Numbered from the stretch's first letter, positions 1 through 10,199 are shown. The stretch is 64,000 nucleotides of DNA from an uncultured Gammaproteobacteria bacterium (GCA_913043815.1 CAJWNY010000001.1:1-64000); one strand, 5' to 3'. Notes: a model not told the origin generated them from the letters alone. Program-made: numbers and translations.

Positions 1-2160
1 GTGAGTATAGAGTTAGGCCAACGGCGGCTGGTTACCAACCTTGCGGAAATGGATGTGCCTAATCAGCGTTTGTCTTTCCCCCAAGGTGTTCGTATCAGCC
101 AACCGAATCTGGTTGTTCAGGGTGATCGTGCCGAGATGGCGAGTGGATTGGGTTCGGTAGAGCTAGAGGGCGTGCAAATGTTATTTGCAGATGCCGGCTT
201 GCGTGGGCAGGGCGAGCTTATGTCGCAATTTGCCGACGGCAGCATGCTGCTTAAGCAGGGCAAATTCACGCGCTGCGAGCCCATGAATAATGGTTGGTCT
301 CTAACGGCTAACTCTATTGAGGTAAACGAGGGTGACGTCTTCGCAACGACAAGAGGCGCCGTGCTGAAGATTAAATCAGTGCCTGTGTTTTATGCGCCGT
401 ATTTGCGTGTGCCGGTAAACGATCAGCGACAGACCGGTCTGCTGACGCCAGCAATTGGTTATTCCAGTGAAAACGGCCTGGATTTGGCTTTACCTTATTA
501 TCTGAATTTGGCGCCGAATTTGGACGCCACCATAGTGCCACGTGTTGTCACCCAGAGAGGCGTAGGCTTGGAAGGCGAGCTGCGTTACTTGTCTTCAAGA
601 CAGCAGAGCGCCATAGATTTAGCCATATTGCCCAGTGATGATTTGTACAACGGTGTATTTGACCGACGCACTTTTCAGGCTTTGAACAATGGACAAGGTG
701 GTGCTGCCAACTTGCGGAGCAATTTTGCACCGGCAGATCGCTGGTTGGCAGCAGTAGATCACTTTGGCCAATTCGGTCAGGTGCAAACTCGTGTAGATTT
801 TTCTCGGGTCAGCGATAGAGACTATTTTCGCGATGTTGATTCTAACCTTGGCGTAAGCAACCCCGTTGATTTACAGCGCTTTGCCGAAGTGGCCTTCGCT
901 TCCCCCAAATTGCAGGTGCGTCTTCTAAGCCAAGGGTTCCAGCGGTTAGATGAGCTGAATACCGAAAGTTATGAGCGCGCGCCGCAATTGCTACTGAACT
1001 ATCAATCGTCTATAGGTAGTTCTATTGCTTCGGTTAGCCTGAATGCCCAATGGGCGGATTTTCAGCGCAACACCACAGGGTTGAGTGGGTTGAACTCAGC
1101 AGAGGGTAGTCGTCTGCATATTGAACCTAGTGTGCGCGTTGGTCAGCACAAATCTGCGGGCTTTTGGGCCGCGGAGGCGGGATATAGATACAGTCAGTAC
1201 CAGCTTGATTACGCCGATTCAGTGTTTGCGGGTACCGTTGCTGACACCGACCCTCGCCGTGACGTTGCTTACCTGAGTTTGGATGCGGGTTTGTTTTTTG
1301 ATCGGCAATTTAGTTTTGCCGGACTAAATGGCACGCAAACTTTAGAGCCGCGCATTTATTACTTACGGCAAGGCTATGAAGATCAGGACAACTTGCCTAT
1401 TTTTGACTCTACCTCCATCGCTTTAGACTACGCTCAGCTGTTTCGTAGCAACCGCTTTGTTGGTTTAGACAGAATTGGTGATGCGGATCAAATCGCCCTT
1501 GGTGTTACGTCGCGATTTTTGTCCGCTGTGAATGGGCGTGAGCTGTTCAGTATCAGTGTTGGGCAAATTGAGCAATTTTCTGATTCGCGAGTATCGCTCG
1601 CTAATAATCTGCTTACGAATAGTCAGCCCGATTCAGCTGCTCTGGCTGGAGAAGTTACTGCACATTTAAGCCCTCTTTGGCAGGTGATCGCTAATGAAGT
1701 TTGGGACTACGAGCAAAGTCGGTGGCAAGAACTAGGTGCTTCGGTGCGCTACCGAGGTGACAATAAACACATTTTCAACATGGGCTTTCGGCGACGTGCT
1801 CAAGACGACATTAAGCAAGCTGAGTTATCTTTCTACTGGCCAATTAGTCAGAAGTTAGGTGTTATGGCGCTTTGGCACTACGATGTCAGCGACAATCGAA
1901 CCGTGGAAGGCTTTGGTGGTTTAGAATATGACGACTGCTGTTTGCGCGCTCGACTAATGGTTCGGCAGTATTTGGACAATCCGGCCTTTACTGGCCAGTT
2001 CCAACAAAACAATCAGCCAGCTTTTCAAGGCACGAATTTTTTTCGTACAGATAAAAGTATTTATCTGCAAGTTGTGTTCAAGGGCTTGGCAGGTTTTGGT
2101 AATAAAATTGACCAAATCCTAGAGCGCGGTGTGCGCGGCTATAGACCCGTTTCGCAATGA
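1..2160 (+). CDS. lptD: LPS-assembly protein LptD (5' end outside window)
   Basis: LptD is the outer-membrane beta-barrel that inserts lipopolysaccharide into the outer leaflet, with LptE as its plug. The visible 719 residues begin inside the N-terminal LptA-like jellyroll domain, so the GTG at base 1 is probably an internal codon. The barrel follows from about residue 130. Cysteines match the family disulfide pattern: one in FTRCEP (C92 here) and the adjacent pair in DDCCLRAR (C646-C647). The mature N-terminal cysteine lies upstream of the window. surA, which encodes a chaperone for this barrel, follows downstream, the usual lptD-surA-pdxA order. Identification is firm; only the 5' end is missing. 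Confidence 0.95.
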   Translation: MSIELGQRRLVTNLAEMDVPNQRLSFPQGVRISQPNLVVQGDRAEMASGLGSVELEGVQMLFADAGLRGQGELMSQFADGSMLLKQGKFTRCEPMNNGWSLTANSIEVNEGDVFATTRGAVLKIKSVPVFYAPYLRVPVNDQRQTGLLTPAIGYSSENGLDLALPYYLNLAPNLDATIVPRVVTQRGVGLEGELRYLSSRQQSAIDLAILPSDDLYNGVFDRRTFQALNNGQGGAANLRSNFAPADRWLAAVDHFGQFGQVQTRVDFSRVSDRDYFRDVDSNLGVSNPVDLQRFAEVAFASPKLQVRLLSQGFQRLDELNTESYERAPQLLLNYQSSIGSSIASVSLNAQWADFQRNTTGLSGLNSAEGSRLHIEPSVRVGQHKSAGFWAAEAGYRYSQYQLDYADSVFAGTVADTDPRRDVAYLSLDAGLFFDRQFSFAGLNGTQTLEPRIYYLRQGYEDQDNLPIFDSTSIALDYAQLFRSNRFVGLDRIGDADQIALGVTSRFLSAVNGRELFSISVGQIEQFSDSRVSLANNLLTNSQPDSAALAGEVTAHLSPLWQVIANEVWDYEQSRWQELGASVRYRGDNKHIFNMGFRRRAQDDIKQAELSFYWPISQKLGVMALWHYDVSDNRTVEGFGGLEYDDCCLRARLMVRQYLDNPAFTGQFQQNNQPAFQGTNFFRTDKSIYLQVVFKGLAGFGNKIDQILERGVRGYRPVSQ

Positions 2161-2296
2161 GCGTTATAAGGGTGGCGAGAAATGGGTGCTTTTTTTGAGC
2201 GCTATTTTTAGGGCCAATTTTTAGTCTTTGCAATGGACTGGTTTGGGTCAAAAAACCCCGGCACCATAGCTAGGTAAGGCGAAGCAAAATCAGGAA

Positions 2297-3646
2297 ATGG
2301 CTATGCAGCCATTGTTCAATTTCATTAGACGAACAAATAAACGGATGGGCAGAATGAACTATCGCAGCGTAATTGGAATACTTTCATTGAGCATGCTTGC
2401 TATTGCTCCGGTGAACACAGCATTTGCCGCCTACGAAAAATTAGAAGCCATTGTTGCCGTCGTTGATGACGACGTCGTGTTGGTCAGTGAATTGGTCGAC
2501 CGTTTAGAGGCCGTGCGCAATTCAATGGCAGCCAACGGTGTTGCGCTACCGCCCAACGATATTCTGGTAAGCCAGATCATGGAACGTTTGATTATCGAGA
2601 ATATTCAAAAGCAAGAGGCAGAGCGCCGAGGCGTTACAATAGATGACGAAACGCTTACCCGTGCGGTGGCTCAATTTGCACAGAACAACAACATGTCACT
2701 GCAAGACTTCCAAGTACAGTTGACGAAAGACGGCAATAGCTTTGGTCAGTTCCGAGAAGACATAAGATCCGAAATGGTCATTTCGCGCCTTCAGCGGGCT
2801 ATGATTAATCGCCGTATTTCTATCAGCGATCAAGACATTCAAGGGCTTTTAAATTCTCCTTTTTACAAGCAGCTATTCTCTGACGAGTATCGCGTGGGAC
2901 ACATTATGATAAGCCTTGACGATGGAGCGTCGTCGGATGTTGTCAAGCAGGCGGTAGAGTCTGCCAATGAAATGGTCGCAGACTTGCGCGGCGGTGAAGA
3001 TTTTGCTCAAACGGCTATCGCAAGATCTTCGGCCAGTTCAGCACTGGAAGGCGGTGATCTAGGTTGGCGCAAAGCGGGAGAGCTTCCCACGCTATTTACC
3101 GAAGCGGTTTTAGAGATGCAGCTGGGTGATGTGTCGGATCCAATCGTAAGTGGCAGTACCGTCCACGTGATTAAACTGCTAGAGCAGCGCGGCGCAGGGA
3201 CTGAGCGTTTAGATCAAACAAAGGTCAGACATATTTTGGTGCGGCCTTCAGAAATTCGCACCCTTCAAGAAGCTGAGGCTATTGCTGACGAAGTGCGTGT
3301 GAAACTTGTTGAGGGTGGCGATTTTGAAACACTGGCAAAGGAATATTCAGAGGATCCGGGCAGTGCATTAAATGGCGGCGACTTGGGTTGGGGTACGCCA
3401 GATCAATTTGTGGGTATTTTTGCCAAGGTCATGGACGAGACAGCTATTGGCGATATCAGCGAGGCGTTTGAAAGCCAGTTCGGCTGGCATATTCTGACGG
3501 TTGAAGATCGTCGCGAAGAAGATATGAGTGAAGAGGCCAGACGTAACATGGCGGTAGATTTATTGCACCGAAGGCGTTTTGAAGAAGAACGTCAGGAGTG
3601 GCTGAAAGAAATTCGCGACGAAGCTTTTGTTGAACTGCGTCTATAA
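2297..3646 (+). CDS. surA: periplasmic chaperone / peptidyl-prolyl isomerase SurA
   Basis: SurA escorts unfolded outer-membrane proteins, notably LptD, across the periplasm. The product has a signal peptide ending in NTAFA before AYEKLE, an N-terminal SurA chaperone domain, and two parvulin repeats starting near residues 197 (RVGHIMISL) and 308 (VRHILVRPSE). The length of 449 aa is slightly long because the chosen start adds about 19 residues before MNYRSV (ATG at 2354). That internal ATG gives a more typical signal peptide, so the true start may be 2354 or 2303. Only about 135 bp separate it from lptD, which suggests co-transcription. Confidence 0.93.
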   Translation: MAMQPLFNFIRRTNKRMGRMNYRSVIGILSLSMLAIAPVNTAFAAYEKLEAIVAVVDDDVVLVSELVDRLEAVRNSMAANGVALPPNDILVSQIMERLIIENIQKQEAERRGVTIDDETLTRAVAQFAQNNNMSLQDFQVQLTKDGNSFGQFREDIRSEMVISRLQRAMINRRISISDQDIQGLLNSPFYKQLFSDEYRVGHIMISLDDGASSDVVKQAVESANEMVADLRGGEDFAQTAIARSSASSALEGGDLGWRKAGELPTLFTEAVLEMQLGDVSDPIVSGSTVHVIKLLEQRGAGTERLDQTKVRHILVRPSEIRTLQEAEAIADEVRVKLVEGGDFETLAKEYSEDPGSALNGGDLGWGTPDQFVGIFAKVMDETAIGDISEAFESQFGWHILTVEDRREEDMSEEARRNMAVDLLHRRRFEEERQEWLKEIRDEAFVELRL

Positions 3647-3673
3647 GCGTTCGCGTCAAGCTGGGCACCTAAT

Positions 3674-4654
3674 ATGATTGCCATCACCCCAGGGGAACCT
3701 GCGGGTATTGGCCCTGACTTGGTTGTTCAAGCGGTGCAACGCGAGCGCCAAGTGCCTTGGTTGGTTATAGCGGATAAAGATATGATGGCTGCGCGCGCGC
3801 GGTTACTACATCTGCCTTTAACTCTGGATGATAAGTTGCAAGCCCCCAGCTTACTTCCCGGGCACTTGACTGTGCTACATACGCCTCTGACCAATACTGT
3901 GATTCCCGGCCAGCTAGATACTGCCAATGTTCCCGGTGTGATAGCGGCCCTTGATGCAGCAATAGCTGGTTGTCTGAGTGGGGACTTCTCCGCATTGTTG
4001 ACTGGCCCTATGCAAAAGTCAGTGGTGAACGATGCAGGGATATTTTTTAGTGGGCATACCGAATATCTCGCAGGAAAGTCTGGCGTAGATGATGTGGTCA
4101 TGTTGTTAATGACTGACGTTATGCGCGTGGCATTGGCGACTACTCATTTGCCTCTGGCGAAAGTCTCACACGTTTTAACTCAGCCTCTTTTGGAGCGCCG
4201 GTTACGTATATTGAACCACGCATTAGGGAAGCAATTTGCCGTAGTTCGGCCACGTATATTAGTGGCGGGTTTGAATCCACATGCAGGGGAAGGAGGCCAT
4301 CTAGGCACTGAAGAAATAGATGTTATTCAGCCTGTATGCGAGCGGCTACGTCGCCAAGGGATGGATCTTGTTGGTCCTTTGCCGGCAGATACTCTTTTCA
4401 CACCTAAATATTTGCAACAAGCTGATGCAGTGATGTCGATGTTCCATGATCAGGGTTTGCCAGTATTAAAATACTCCGGGTTTGGGAATGCGGTTAATGT
4501 CACGTTGGGCTTGCCCTTTATCCGAACCTCGGTAGATCACGGCACTGCCCTTGATATTGCTGGCTCTGGTGATGCAGATTTAGGCAGTTTTTTAGCCGCA
4601 CTTGTAGTGGCATCTGAGTTGATTAAAAATAAGGAATTGAATGCGTCCTCGTAA
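3674..4654 (+). CDS. pdxA: 4-hydroxythreonine-4-phosphate dehydrogenase PdxA
   Basis: PdxA oxidises 4-phosphooxy-threonine in the DXP-dependent pyridoxal-phosphate pathway, acting as a cytoplasmic metal- and NAD-dependent dimer. Metal-ligand regions of the family are visible: SGHTEYLA near residue 125, NPHAGEGG near 200 and MFHDQGLPVLKY near 256. The length of 326 aa is normal. It starts 27 bp after surA and its last 14 bases overlap the start of rsmA, so translation is probably coupled. The order surA-pdxA-rsmA-apaG-apaH is a classic gammaproteobacterial cluster. Confidence 0.96.
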   Translation: MIAITPGEPAGIGPDLVVQAVQRERQVPWLVIADKDMMAARARLLHLPLTLDDKLQAPSLLPGHLTVLHTPLTNTVIPGQLDTANVPGVIAALDAAIAGCLSGDFSALLTGPMQKSVVNDAGIFFSGHTEYLAGKSGVDDVVMLLMTDVMRVALATTHLPLAKVSHVLTQPLLERRLRILNHALGKQFAVVRPRILVAGLNPHAGEGGHLGTEEIDVIQPVCERLRRQGMDLVGPLPADTLFTPKYLQQADAVMSMFHDQGLPVLKYSGFGNAVNVTLGLPFIRTSVDHGTALDIAGSGDADLGSFLAALVVASELIKNKELNASS

Positions 4655-5441
4655 ACGCTTCGGACAACATTTTTTACATGATCAAGGAGTGTTGCAGGGT
4701 ATAGCAGACGCCTTACGCATTAAAGACGGCGACCGAATTTTGGAGATTGGTCCCGGTCAGGGTGCGCTAACAGATTATTTGTATGCTAATAAAGGCATGC
4801 ACTACCTGGCTATTGAAATCGATCGTGATCTGGCGCCGTTGTTGCCCAAGCGTTATCCAAATATTCATGTTATCAATCAGGACGTCCTTAGAGTCGATCT
4901 GAATGAGGTTTTTGCGGGGGATGCAGCACCCGACGGGCCACCTTGGCGAGTGGTGGGTAACTTGCCCTATAATATTTCATCGCCACTGATTATTAAGTTG
5001 ATTGACCATGTTCTGGCCGCGCCGGGTACTATTGGTGATATGCACTTCATGTTGCAAAAGGAAATGGCAAGTCGGTTAAGTGCTATTCCGGGTACTAAAG
5101 CTTGGGGGCGACTGAGCGTTATGATTCAAGTTACCGCAAGGGTCGATTACTTGTTTAATGTAGGCCCAGAAAGTTTTACACCGCCTCCCAAGGTAGACTC
5201 TTCTGTGATCCGTATTACCCCTTTAGCTAATGCTCACTTGCCGGTTGCCCGACAAAATCTAGATCAAGTGCTGCGAATGGCGTTTTCTGCCCGCCGTAAA
5301 AGGTTGTCAAATGCGCTAAAGAATTTGGCAATTGATTGGCAAGCGGTTGAGGTTGATGCAGGTTTGCGCGCGGACGACGTCACTGTGAAACAGTATATTG
5401 CGCTGGCGCAGTGGTCCGCCGCCAACCCTGTGGCAAGCTAA
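4641..5441 (+). CDS. rsmA: 16S rRNA (adenine1518/1519-N6)-dimethyltransferase RsmA
   Basis: RsmA (KsgA) dimethylates two adjacent adenines in the helix 45 loop of 16S rRNA and acts as a late 30S assembly checkpoint. The 266-aa protein begins MRPRKRFGQHFLHD, the expected N-terminus. It carries the SAM-binding motif ILEIGPGQGALT near residue 33 and the catalytic motif NLPYNIS near 107. The ATG lies within the end of pdxA (14-base overlap). No anomaly seen. Confidence 0.97.
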   Translation: MRPRKRFGQHFLHDQGVLQGIADALRIKDGDRILEIGPGQGALTDYLYANKGMHYLAIEIDRDLAPLLPKRYPNIHVINQDVLRVDLNEVFAGDAAPDGPPWRVVGNLPYNISSPLIIKLIDHVLAAPGTIGDMHFMLQKEMASRLSAIPGTKAWGRLSVMIQVTARVDYLFNVGPESFTPPPKVDSSVIRITPLANAHLPVARQNLDQVLRMAFSARRKRLSNALKNLAIDWQAVEVDAGLRADDVTVKQYIALAQWSAANPVAS

Positions 5442-5549
5442 CGTCAAATGCGGATTGTTAGATTGGTCTTAAGGGCGGGCCTACGTTTTGCCGCCATTAC
5501 TAAAAGAATTAAAGTGTAAGTTAAAGTAATCATAGATCGGAAAGTTTCA

Positions 5550-5921
5550 GTGGAAAAATATATCCAAGTTAATGTCGAATCACAGTATTTGGCGGACCAA
5601 TCAGATCCTGAAGTTCAGCGCTTTGTTTTTGGTTATACCATCACAATAAAAAATAATACCGAGCAGACCAGTCAGTTGCTCAATCGACACTGGGTTATTA
5701 CTGACGGTCGAGGTGAAGTGGAAGAAGTAAGAGGACCAGGTGTAATAGGTCAGCAACCTTGGTTAAAACCAGGCGAAGGATTTCGTTATTCAAGCGGTGC
5801 AATTCTCAAGACGCCAGTGGGTTCTATGCAGGGCTCCTATGAGTTTCAGACAGACGATGGTAAAAAGATAGATGTACCTATTCCAATTTTTTCGTTGTTA
5901 GTGCCTAACGCTCTGCATTAG
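5550..5921 (+). CDS. apaG: ApaG family protein
   Basis: ApaG is a small cytoplasmic protein with a fibronectin-III-like beta-sandwich. Its exact biochemical role is unsettled, although it is constantly found next to apaH and rsmA. The 123-aa product has the family signature region GPGVIGQQPWLKPGEGF followed by a GSY motif near residue 99. The GTG start follows a 108-bp gap after rsmA. Its stop is 11 bases before the apaH ATG, implying one transcript. Confidence 0.93.
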   Translation: MEKYIQVNVESQYLADQSDPEVQRFVFGYTITIKNNTEQTSQLLNRHWVITDGRGEVEEVRGPGVIGQQPWLKPGEGFRYSSGAILKTPVGSMQGSYEFQTDDGKKIDVPIPIFSLLVPNALH

Positions 5922-5932
5922 TGGGAAATAGT

Positions 5933-6772
5933 ATGGCAACCTATGCAATAGGAGATATTCAGGGCTGCCTTCGAGAGTTCGACAGTCTGTTAGAAACGAT
6001 AAGTTTCTCCGCACATGATGAGCTTTGGTTGGCTGGAGACTTGATCAATCGCGGCCCTCAATCGCTTCAATTACTACGCCGTGTAAAATCCTTTTCAGGT
6101 CAATGTCAGATTGTTTTGGGGAATCATGATTTACATTTTTTAGCGATTTTATTTGGCGGTCATAAGGCCAGTAGCAAAGATACTTTTGAAGAATTGCTGC
6201 AAGCTCCAGACGTTTATGAAATTGGCCATTGGCTACGAAAGCAAAAGCTTGTTCACAGGGATATAGGCCATATTGTGGTACATGCAGGGATTCCAGGCGT
6301 TTGGTCTAGCACCCAAGCTTTCGCGTACGCAGCGGAAGTGGAGGCCGTAATCGGCCAGGATGAGGGTGTTGCTCTCTCTGCTGATGAATTGAGCTATAAA
6401 GAATTTTTTGCCGAGATGTATGGCAATAAACCTCCTTATTGGGAGCCGTCCTTGATTGGCATGGATCGCTTGCGGACTATCACCAATTATTTCACACGCA
6501 TGCGCTATGTTGACGCCGCGTGTACTATGAACTTCGTGGAGAAAGGCGGTTTAGAAAGTACGCCAAATGGGTTTATGCCTTGGTTTGAGTTCGCGCCGAG
6601 TCAAAATTTGCAAGTGCGTGCCGAAAAAATTCTCTTTGGTCATTGGGCATCGCTGAATGGCGTAACTCATACACCCAATCATATTGCCCTCGATACGGGG
6701 TGCGTTTGGGGTCGATCCTTAACCGCGTATTGTTTGGAGACCGGAAAAATCACCCGACAGTCAGCCTACTAG
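5933..6772 (+). CDS. apaH: symmetrical bis(5'-nucleosyl)-tetraphosphatase ApaH
   Basis: ApaH hydrolyses Ap4A symmetrically to two ADP and is now also known as an RNA decapping enzyme for Np4-capped transcripts. It is a metallophosphoesterase: GDIQGC at the N-terminus, GDLINRGP near residue 37 and LGNHDLHFLA near 62 supply the metal ligands. The ORF track begins at a GTG at 5921. I choose the ATG at 5933 because MATYAIGD is the family N-terminus and a GTGGGA sequence sits about six bases upstream. The resulting 279 aa matches the family length. Confidence 0.95.
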   Translation: MATYAIGDIQGCLREFDSLLETISFSAHDELWLAGDLINRGPQSLQLLRRVKSFSGQCQIVLGNHDLHFLAILFGGHKASSKDTFEELLQAPDVYEIGHWLRKQKLVHRDIGHIVVHAGIPGVWSSTQAFAYAAEVEAVIGQDEGVALSADELSYKEFFAEMYGNKPPYWEPSLIGMDRLRTITNYFTRMRYVDAACTMNFVEKGGLESTPNGFMPWFEFAPSQNLQVRAEKILFGHWASLNGVTHTPNHIALDTGCVWGRSLTAYCLETGKITRQSAY

Positions 6773-6986
6773 TGTGGTGTCGGCTTGCCTCTTACTCATT
6801 TCTATACGTCAACATGTATTGACCAATTTTTAGCAGTTAATTTTGTTTTGCGTTTTTGCGGACAGTTTTTTTTAATATTTTAATGAATCCCTCAAGATTG
6901 CCCCAATCGTAGTGCTGGATTTGAGCGGCCATAAAAAGCGTATTTTCTAAATGCAGTAACGCATTGCTATCTTGTAAACTCTAGCC

Positions 6987-8057
6987 ATGGAAAATATTCA
7001 GAGTCTTATAGTCGGCGGTGCAATTCGAGATGAATTACTTGGTCGTGTTGCTGGCGATCGTGATTGGGTAGTGATTGGTAGCACGCCGGAGCAACTCATT
7101 GACTTGGGCTTTGTGCAGATTGGCCGTGATTTTCCTGTATTTTTGCACCCGCAAAGTAAAGAGGAATATGCCCTTGCTAGAACTGAGCGTAAGCGAGGTC
7201 AGGGGCATACAGGGTTTAAAATAGATGCCAGCAAGTCAGTCACCTTGGAAGAGGATTTGCAGCGCCGTGATTTGACAATAAATGCTATAGCTAAAACTTC
7301 AGATGGCACATTTATTGATCCCTATAATGGGCAGGCGGATATACTGGCAAAGGTCTTGCGTCACGTATCGCCAGCCTTCTCCGAAGATCCTCTGCGGGTG
7401 TTTCGCGTAGCTAGATTTGCTTCCATGCTTACAGATTTTAGTGTAGCTGATGAAACCATGGCATTGATGCGTGACATGTCTCTGAGTGGCGAGTTAAAAG
7501 CTTTGTCGCCAGAGCGAGTTTGGCAAGAATTGTCAAAAGCGCTTGCAGTAAGTAATCCAAGACGTTTTTTTCAAGTGCTAGATGACTGTGATGGGTTGCG
7601 TGACTGGATGCCCGAATTGTTGGGGGTTTGGGATCAAAGTACAAATCTAGGTGGTTCTGCAGCCCAATCCTTTGCCCACCTACCTTTGAGCGAAGCCGGT
7701 TATAGTTCGTTGGCCGAGCGTCTGCGCGTGCCGAATAGTTATCTTCAGTTGGCCCTGGATCGCTGCCAACATTTGCATATTCTGATTAATTTCCGTAAAA
7801 GCTCGGCGGCACTGTTGTATGCAAGTTTGGTGTCGTTGCAGGCCCTGCACTCGCAGGATCGTCTGCTCGCGGGGCTGAATTTACTGCCAGACGTAAAACA
7901 ACGGCAGTGGTTGATTGCCGAGTTGGCACCCATTGCTGAAAGGCTTAGGGCGGTTGAAATGACGGTTACCGAAAAAACAGGTCTTCAGGGTAAGGCCTTC
8001 GGGGAAGCGTTAGCAGCCAAGCGGGTTGCTTGGCTCGCCGTTCAGTTACTGCGATAA
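6987..8057 (+). CDS. cca: CCA tRNA nucleotidyltransferase
   Basis: This enzyme adds or repairs the 3' CCA of tRNAs using CTP and ATP without a nucleic-acid template. The class II nucleotidyltransferase head is evident: [10 protein letters not shown] near residue 11, the catalytic DRDW near 24 and [10 protein letters not shown] near 92. At 356 aa it lacks the C-terminal HD phosphohydrolase domain of the E. coli enzyme (about 412 aa). It is therefore the short form. A 214-bp spacer without a clear promoter separates it from apaH. Its 3' end overlaps the convergent folB by 16 bases. Confidence 0.94.
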   Translation: MENIQSLIVGGAIRDELLGRVAGDRDWVVIGSTPEQLIDLGFVQIGRDFPVFLHPQSKEEYALARTERKRGQGHTGFKIDASKSVTLEEDLQRRDLTINAIAKTSDGTFIDPYNGQADILAKVLRHVSPAFSEDPLRVFRVARFASMLTDFSVADETMALMRDMSLSGELKALSPERVWQELSKALAVSNPRRFFQVLDDCDGLRDWMPELLGVWDQSTNLGGSAAQSFAHLPLSEAGYSSLAERLRVPNSYLQLALDRCQHLHILINFRKSSAALLYASLVSLQALHSQDRLLAGLNLLPDVKQRQWLIAELAPIAERLRAVEMTVTEKTGLQGKAFGEALAAKRVAWLAVQLLR

Positions 8058-8416
8058 ATTCTGACGCCTACCGAATCCGCTCGTAAGACAGCCTGCGGTT
8101 TTTCTACTTGAACGCTTACACCGGCTACCAAGTGCTGCCGCAAACAGTGTTGAGCAATGTCCTCTATCAGCGTTTCAATGAGCAGATACTTGCCGCTTAT
8201 AGTGAGCTCGGCTACAGCCTCAGCGAGGTTGGCATAATCTAAACTGTCCTCAAGGTCGTTAGAAGCTGCGGCTTTACTGCAGTCAGTTTCAATTTCTAGG
8301 CTGATAACCACTTCCTGTGGCTGTTCTCGCTCCAGCGGGTAAATGCCTAATATCGCTTGGACGCGAAGATTATTAACAAAAATTCTGTCTGGACGGGTGT
8401 GGGTCGTTTTAGTCAT
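8042..8416 (-). CDS. folB: dihydroneopterin aldolase FolB
   Basis: FolB cleaves 7,8-dihydroneopterin to 6-hydroxymethyl-dihydropterin and glycolaldehyde in folate synthesis. The 124-aa protein shows the FolB/epimerase fold: [21 protein letters not shown] with the catalytic glutamate region, [11 protein letters not shown] in the middle, and VQVEKPQA with the conserved lysine near the C-terminus. It lies 17 bp downstream of tsaD on the same strand and converges on cca. plsY, often found between tsaD and folB in related genomes, is absent. Confidence 0.93.
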   Translation of the reverse strand: MTKTTHTRPDRIFVNNLRVQAILGIYPLEREQPQEVVISLEIETDCSKAAASNDLEDSLDYANLAEAVAELTISGKYLLIETLIEDIAQHCLRQHLVAGVSVQVEKPQAVLRADSVGVRIYRSN

Positions 8417-8433
8417 GTCACTTAAAAGCTAGG

Positions 8434-9444
8434 CTATATGGATTCTAGCTGGTCCATAGGCCAGCGCGCTTTGGTAGTTATACTCAGATCGCTACTCTGC
8501 CCCGCCTGAAGGCGCAGTGCGCCGGCGTAGGCGATCATTGCGCCGTTGTCCGTACAAAGTTCCAGCGGTGCATAGATGACCTGGGCGCTGAGACTGCTGG
8601 ATAGTTTTTCTCTTAAGCGTGTATTTGCGCTCACGCCACCGGCAATGACCAAGTGCTTTACTCTGGTCTGATCAATTGCGCGCTTACATTTAATGGTCAG
8701 GGTATCCACGGCCGCCAGCTCAAACGCCAGCGCGATATCGGCTTTGTCCTGCTCACTCAATGGTGAATTATTGTGCACTGTATTGAGCGCAAATGTTTTG
8801 AGGCCGCTGAAGCTAAAATCTAACCCGGGTCGGTCAGTCATTGGGCGTGGAAACTTAAACCTTGTAGGGTCGCCGAATTCGGCCTTGGCGGCAATTTTGG
8901 GCCCGCCGGGATAGCCTAATCCAAGTAATTTTGCAGTTTTGTCGAAGGCTTCACCCGCAGCGTCATCCAATGACTCGCCTAAAATTTTGTAGTCGCCCAG
9001 TGCTTTTACATGCACCAACTGAGTGTGGCCGCCCGAAACGAGGAGGGCCATAAAAGGCAGATCTGGCGCGTTGGTGGTTTCAATGAGCGGCGCTAATAAA
9101 TGTGCCTCCATATGATGCACGCCTATGGACGGGATGTTTAAAGACCAAGCAAGACTCTTAGCGAAAGACGCGCCAACTAAAAGTGCTCCCATGAGTCCAG
9201 GGCCGGCGGTGTAAGCAATGCCGTCGAGATCGGATAATGATTTTTTGGCGTCCTTTAGGACCAGCCGGGTTAGGGGCGTTATTTTACGTACGTGGTCGCG
9301 TGAAGCCAGTTCTGGGACCACGCCACCATAGTCTGCGTGTAAGTCCACTTGGCTGTGTAAAGCCTGACTGATTAAGCCTTCTTCCGTGTCGTAGAGGGCA
9401 AGTCCTGTCTCGTCGCAGGATGATTCGATACCTAAAATTAGCAT
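8434..9444 (-). CDS. tsaD: tRNA N6-adenosine threonylcarbamoyltransferase TsaD
   Basis: TsaD, with TsaB and TsaE, transfers threonylcarbamoyl to A37 of tRNAs that read ANN codons. The 336-aa protein starts [14 protein letters not shown], has the metal-binding HHMEAH near residue 110 and the C-terminal [11 protein letters not shown] motif of the ASKHA/Kae1 fold. It is divergent from rpsU across a 389-bp spacer. The tRNA-Ile2 in this window decodes AUA, an ANN codon, so it is a potential substrate. Confidence 0.96.
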   Translation of the reverse strand: MLILGIESSCDETGLALYDTEEGLISQALHSQVDLHADYGGVVPELASRDHVRKITPLTRLVLKDAKKSLSDLDGIAYTAGPGLMGALLVGASFAKSLAWSLNIPSIGVHHMEAHLLAPLIETTNAPDLPFMALLVSGGHTQLVHVKALGDYKILGESLDDAAGEAFDKTAKLLGLGYPGGPKIAAKAEFGDPTRFKFPRPMTDRPGLDFSFSGLKTFALNTVHNNSPLSEQDKADIALAFELAAVDTLTIKCKRAIDQTRVKHLVIAGGVSANTRLREKLSSSLSAQVIYAPLELCTDNGAMIAYAGALRLQAGQSSDLSITTKARWPMDQLESI

Positions 9445-9833
9445 TGGACTATAGTACCTAATCTGTTTATTTATATCTGTGGATAGCGCAATGAATCTCG
9501 CGTCGAGGAAGGGGGGGTGCGTAGGTTTAGCCGCCGGTCAGCTTAGGACAGAAAAGGAGTGATGTCTTGGGGCGGCGATAGGTCTGCTATATAAGCCGGC
9601 TGGTCAGACTAACGATAAATGGCCTCAATTTTTTCTTCAGTGGTAGTTTGGAAGCGCAAGCCCAGAATGTTTTGTTATTTTGCGACTATAGAAAGCGCCA
9701 GGGACTTTTCGCTCGGTTTAGACCTCAATTTTCAAAAGAAAGTGCGTTAGATTTGATAATCCGAGCAAAGTTGGTTGCTGGTCCACTGTGCAATGTGTAA
9801 AATTCTGGCCCCTTCCAGCTTTCAAGATAAGAT
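9445..9833. other. intergenic region between tsaD and rpsU
   Basis: This 389-bp divergent spacer holds no convincing coding frame. The ORF at 9775-9993 is a frame shadow of rpsU. A sigma-70-like promoter for rpsU sits near its right end (separate entry). The tsaD promoter must lie here too but I cannot place it confidently. Confidence 0.5.
9775..9803 (+). promoter_or_regulatory. putative sigma-70 promoter of rpsU
   Basis: TTGCTG (9775-9780) and TAAAAT (9798-9803) are separated by 17 bases, close to sigma-70 consensus, and lie about 30 bases before the rpsU ATG. Confidence 0.5.
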
Positions 9834-10049
9834 ATGCCTCAAGTTAGAGTCAAAGAAAACGAACCATTCGATATCGCATTGCGCCGCTTTAAGCGCTCAT
9901 GTGAAAAAGCCGGTGTGCTATCAGAAGTACGTCGTCGCGAGTTTTATGAGAAGCCTACAGCGGTACGCAAGCGTAAAGCTGCTGCGGCGGTAAAACGTCA
10001 TATTAAGAAGCTCCAGCGCGAAACGCGCAAGTTTGAGCGTTCATACTAA
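9834..10049 (+). CDS. rpsU: 30S ribosomal protein S21
   Basis: S21 is the small, strongly basic ribosomal protein involved in initiation on the 30S subunit. The 71-aa product, [18 protein letters not shown]..., has the normal length and highly basic C-terminal half. It heads the conserved rpsU-dnaG-rpoD macromolecular synthesis cluster, with yqeY inserted as in Pseudomonas. A strong hairpin follows (10126-10152), so S21 can be made in excess of the downstream genes. The Shine-Dalgarno sequence before the ATG is weak. Confidence 0.97.
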   Translation: MPQVRVKENEPFDIALRRFKRSCEKAGVLSEVRRREFYEKPTAVRKRKAAAAVKRHIKKLQRETRKFERSY

Positions 10050-10125
10050 GTTTAGAAATCTAGAGGTAGGAAGCTTAAGGGCCGGCAAGAAGAAAGCTCG
10101 CTAGCCTGCATATCCCCTAATTGCT

Positions 10126-10152
10126 AGACTCACCTCTCTAGTGAGTCTTTAT
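10126..10152 (+). terminator. intrinsic terminator or attenuator after rpsU
   Basis: AGACTCAC and GTGAGTCT form a perfect 8-bp stem with a 7-base loop, followed by TTAT. It lies between rpsU and yqeY and probably reduces read-through from the ribosomal protein gene. Confidence 0.6.
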
Positions 10153-10199
10153 CGCTTCTCCTGAATGTCCTTCATGCTCCATTTAACGAGTAAGGTCAC

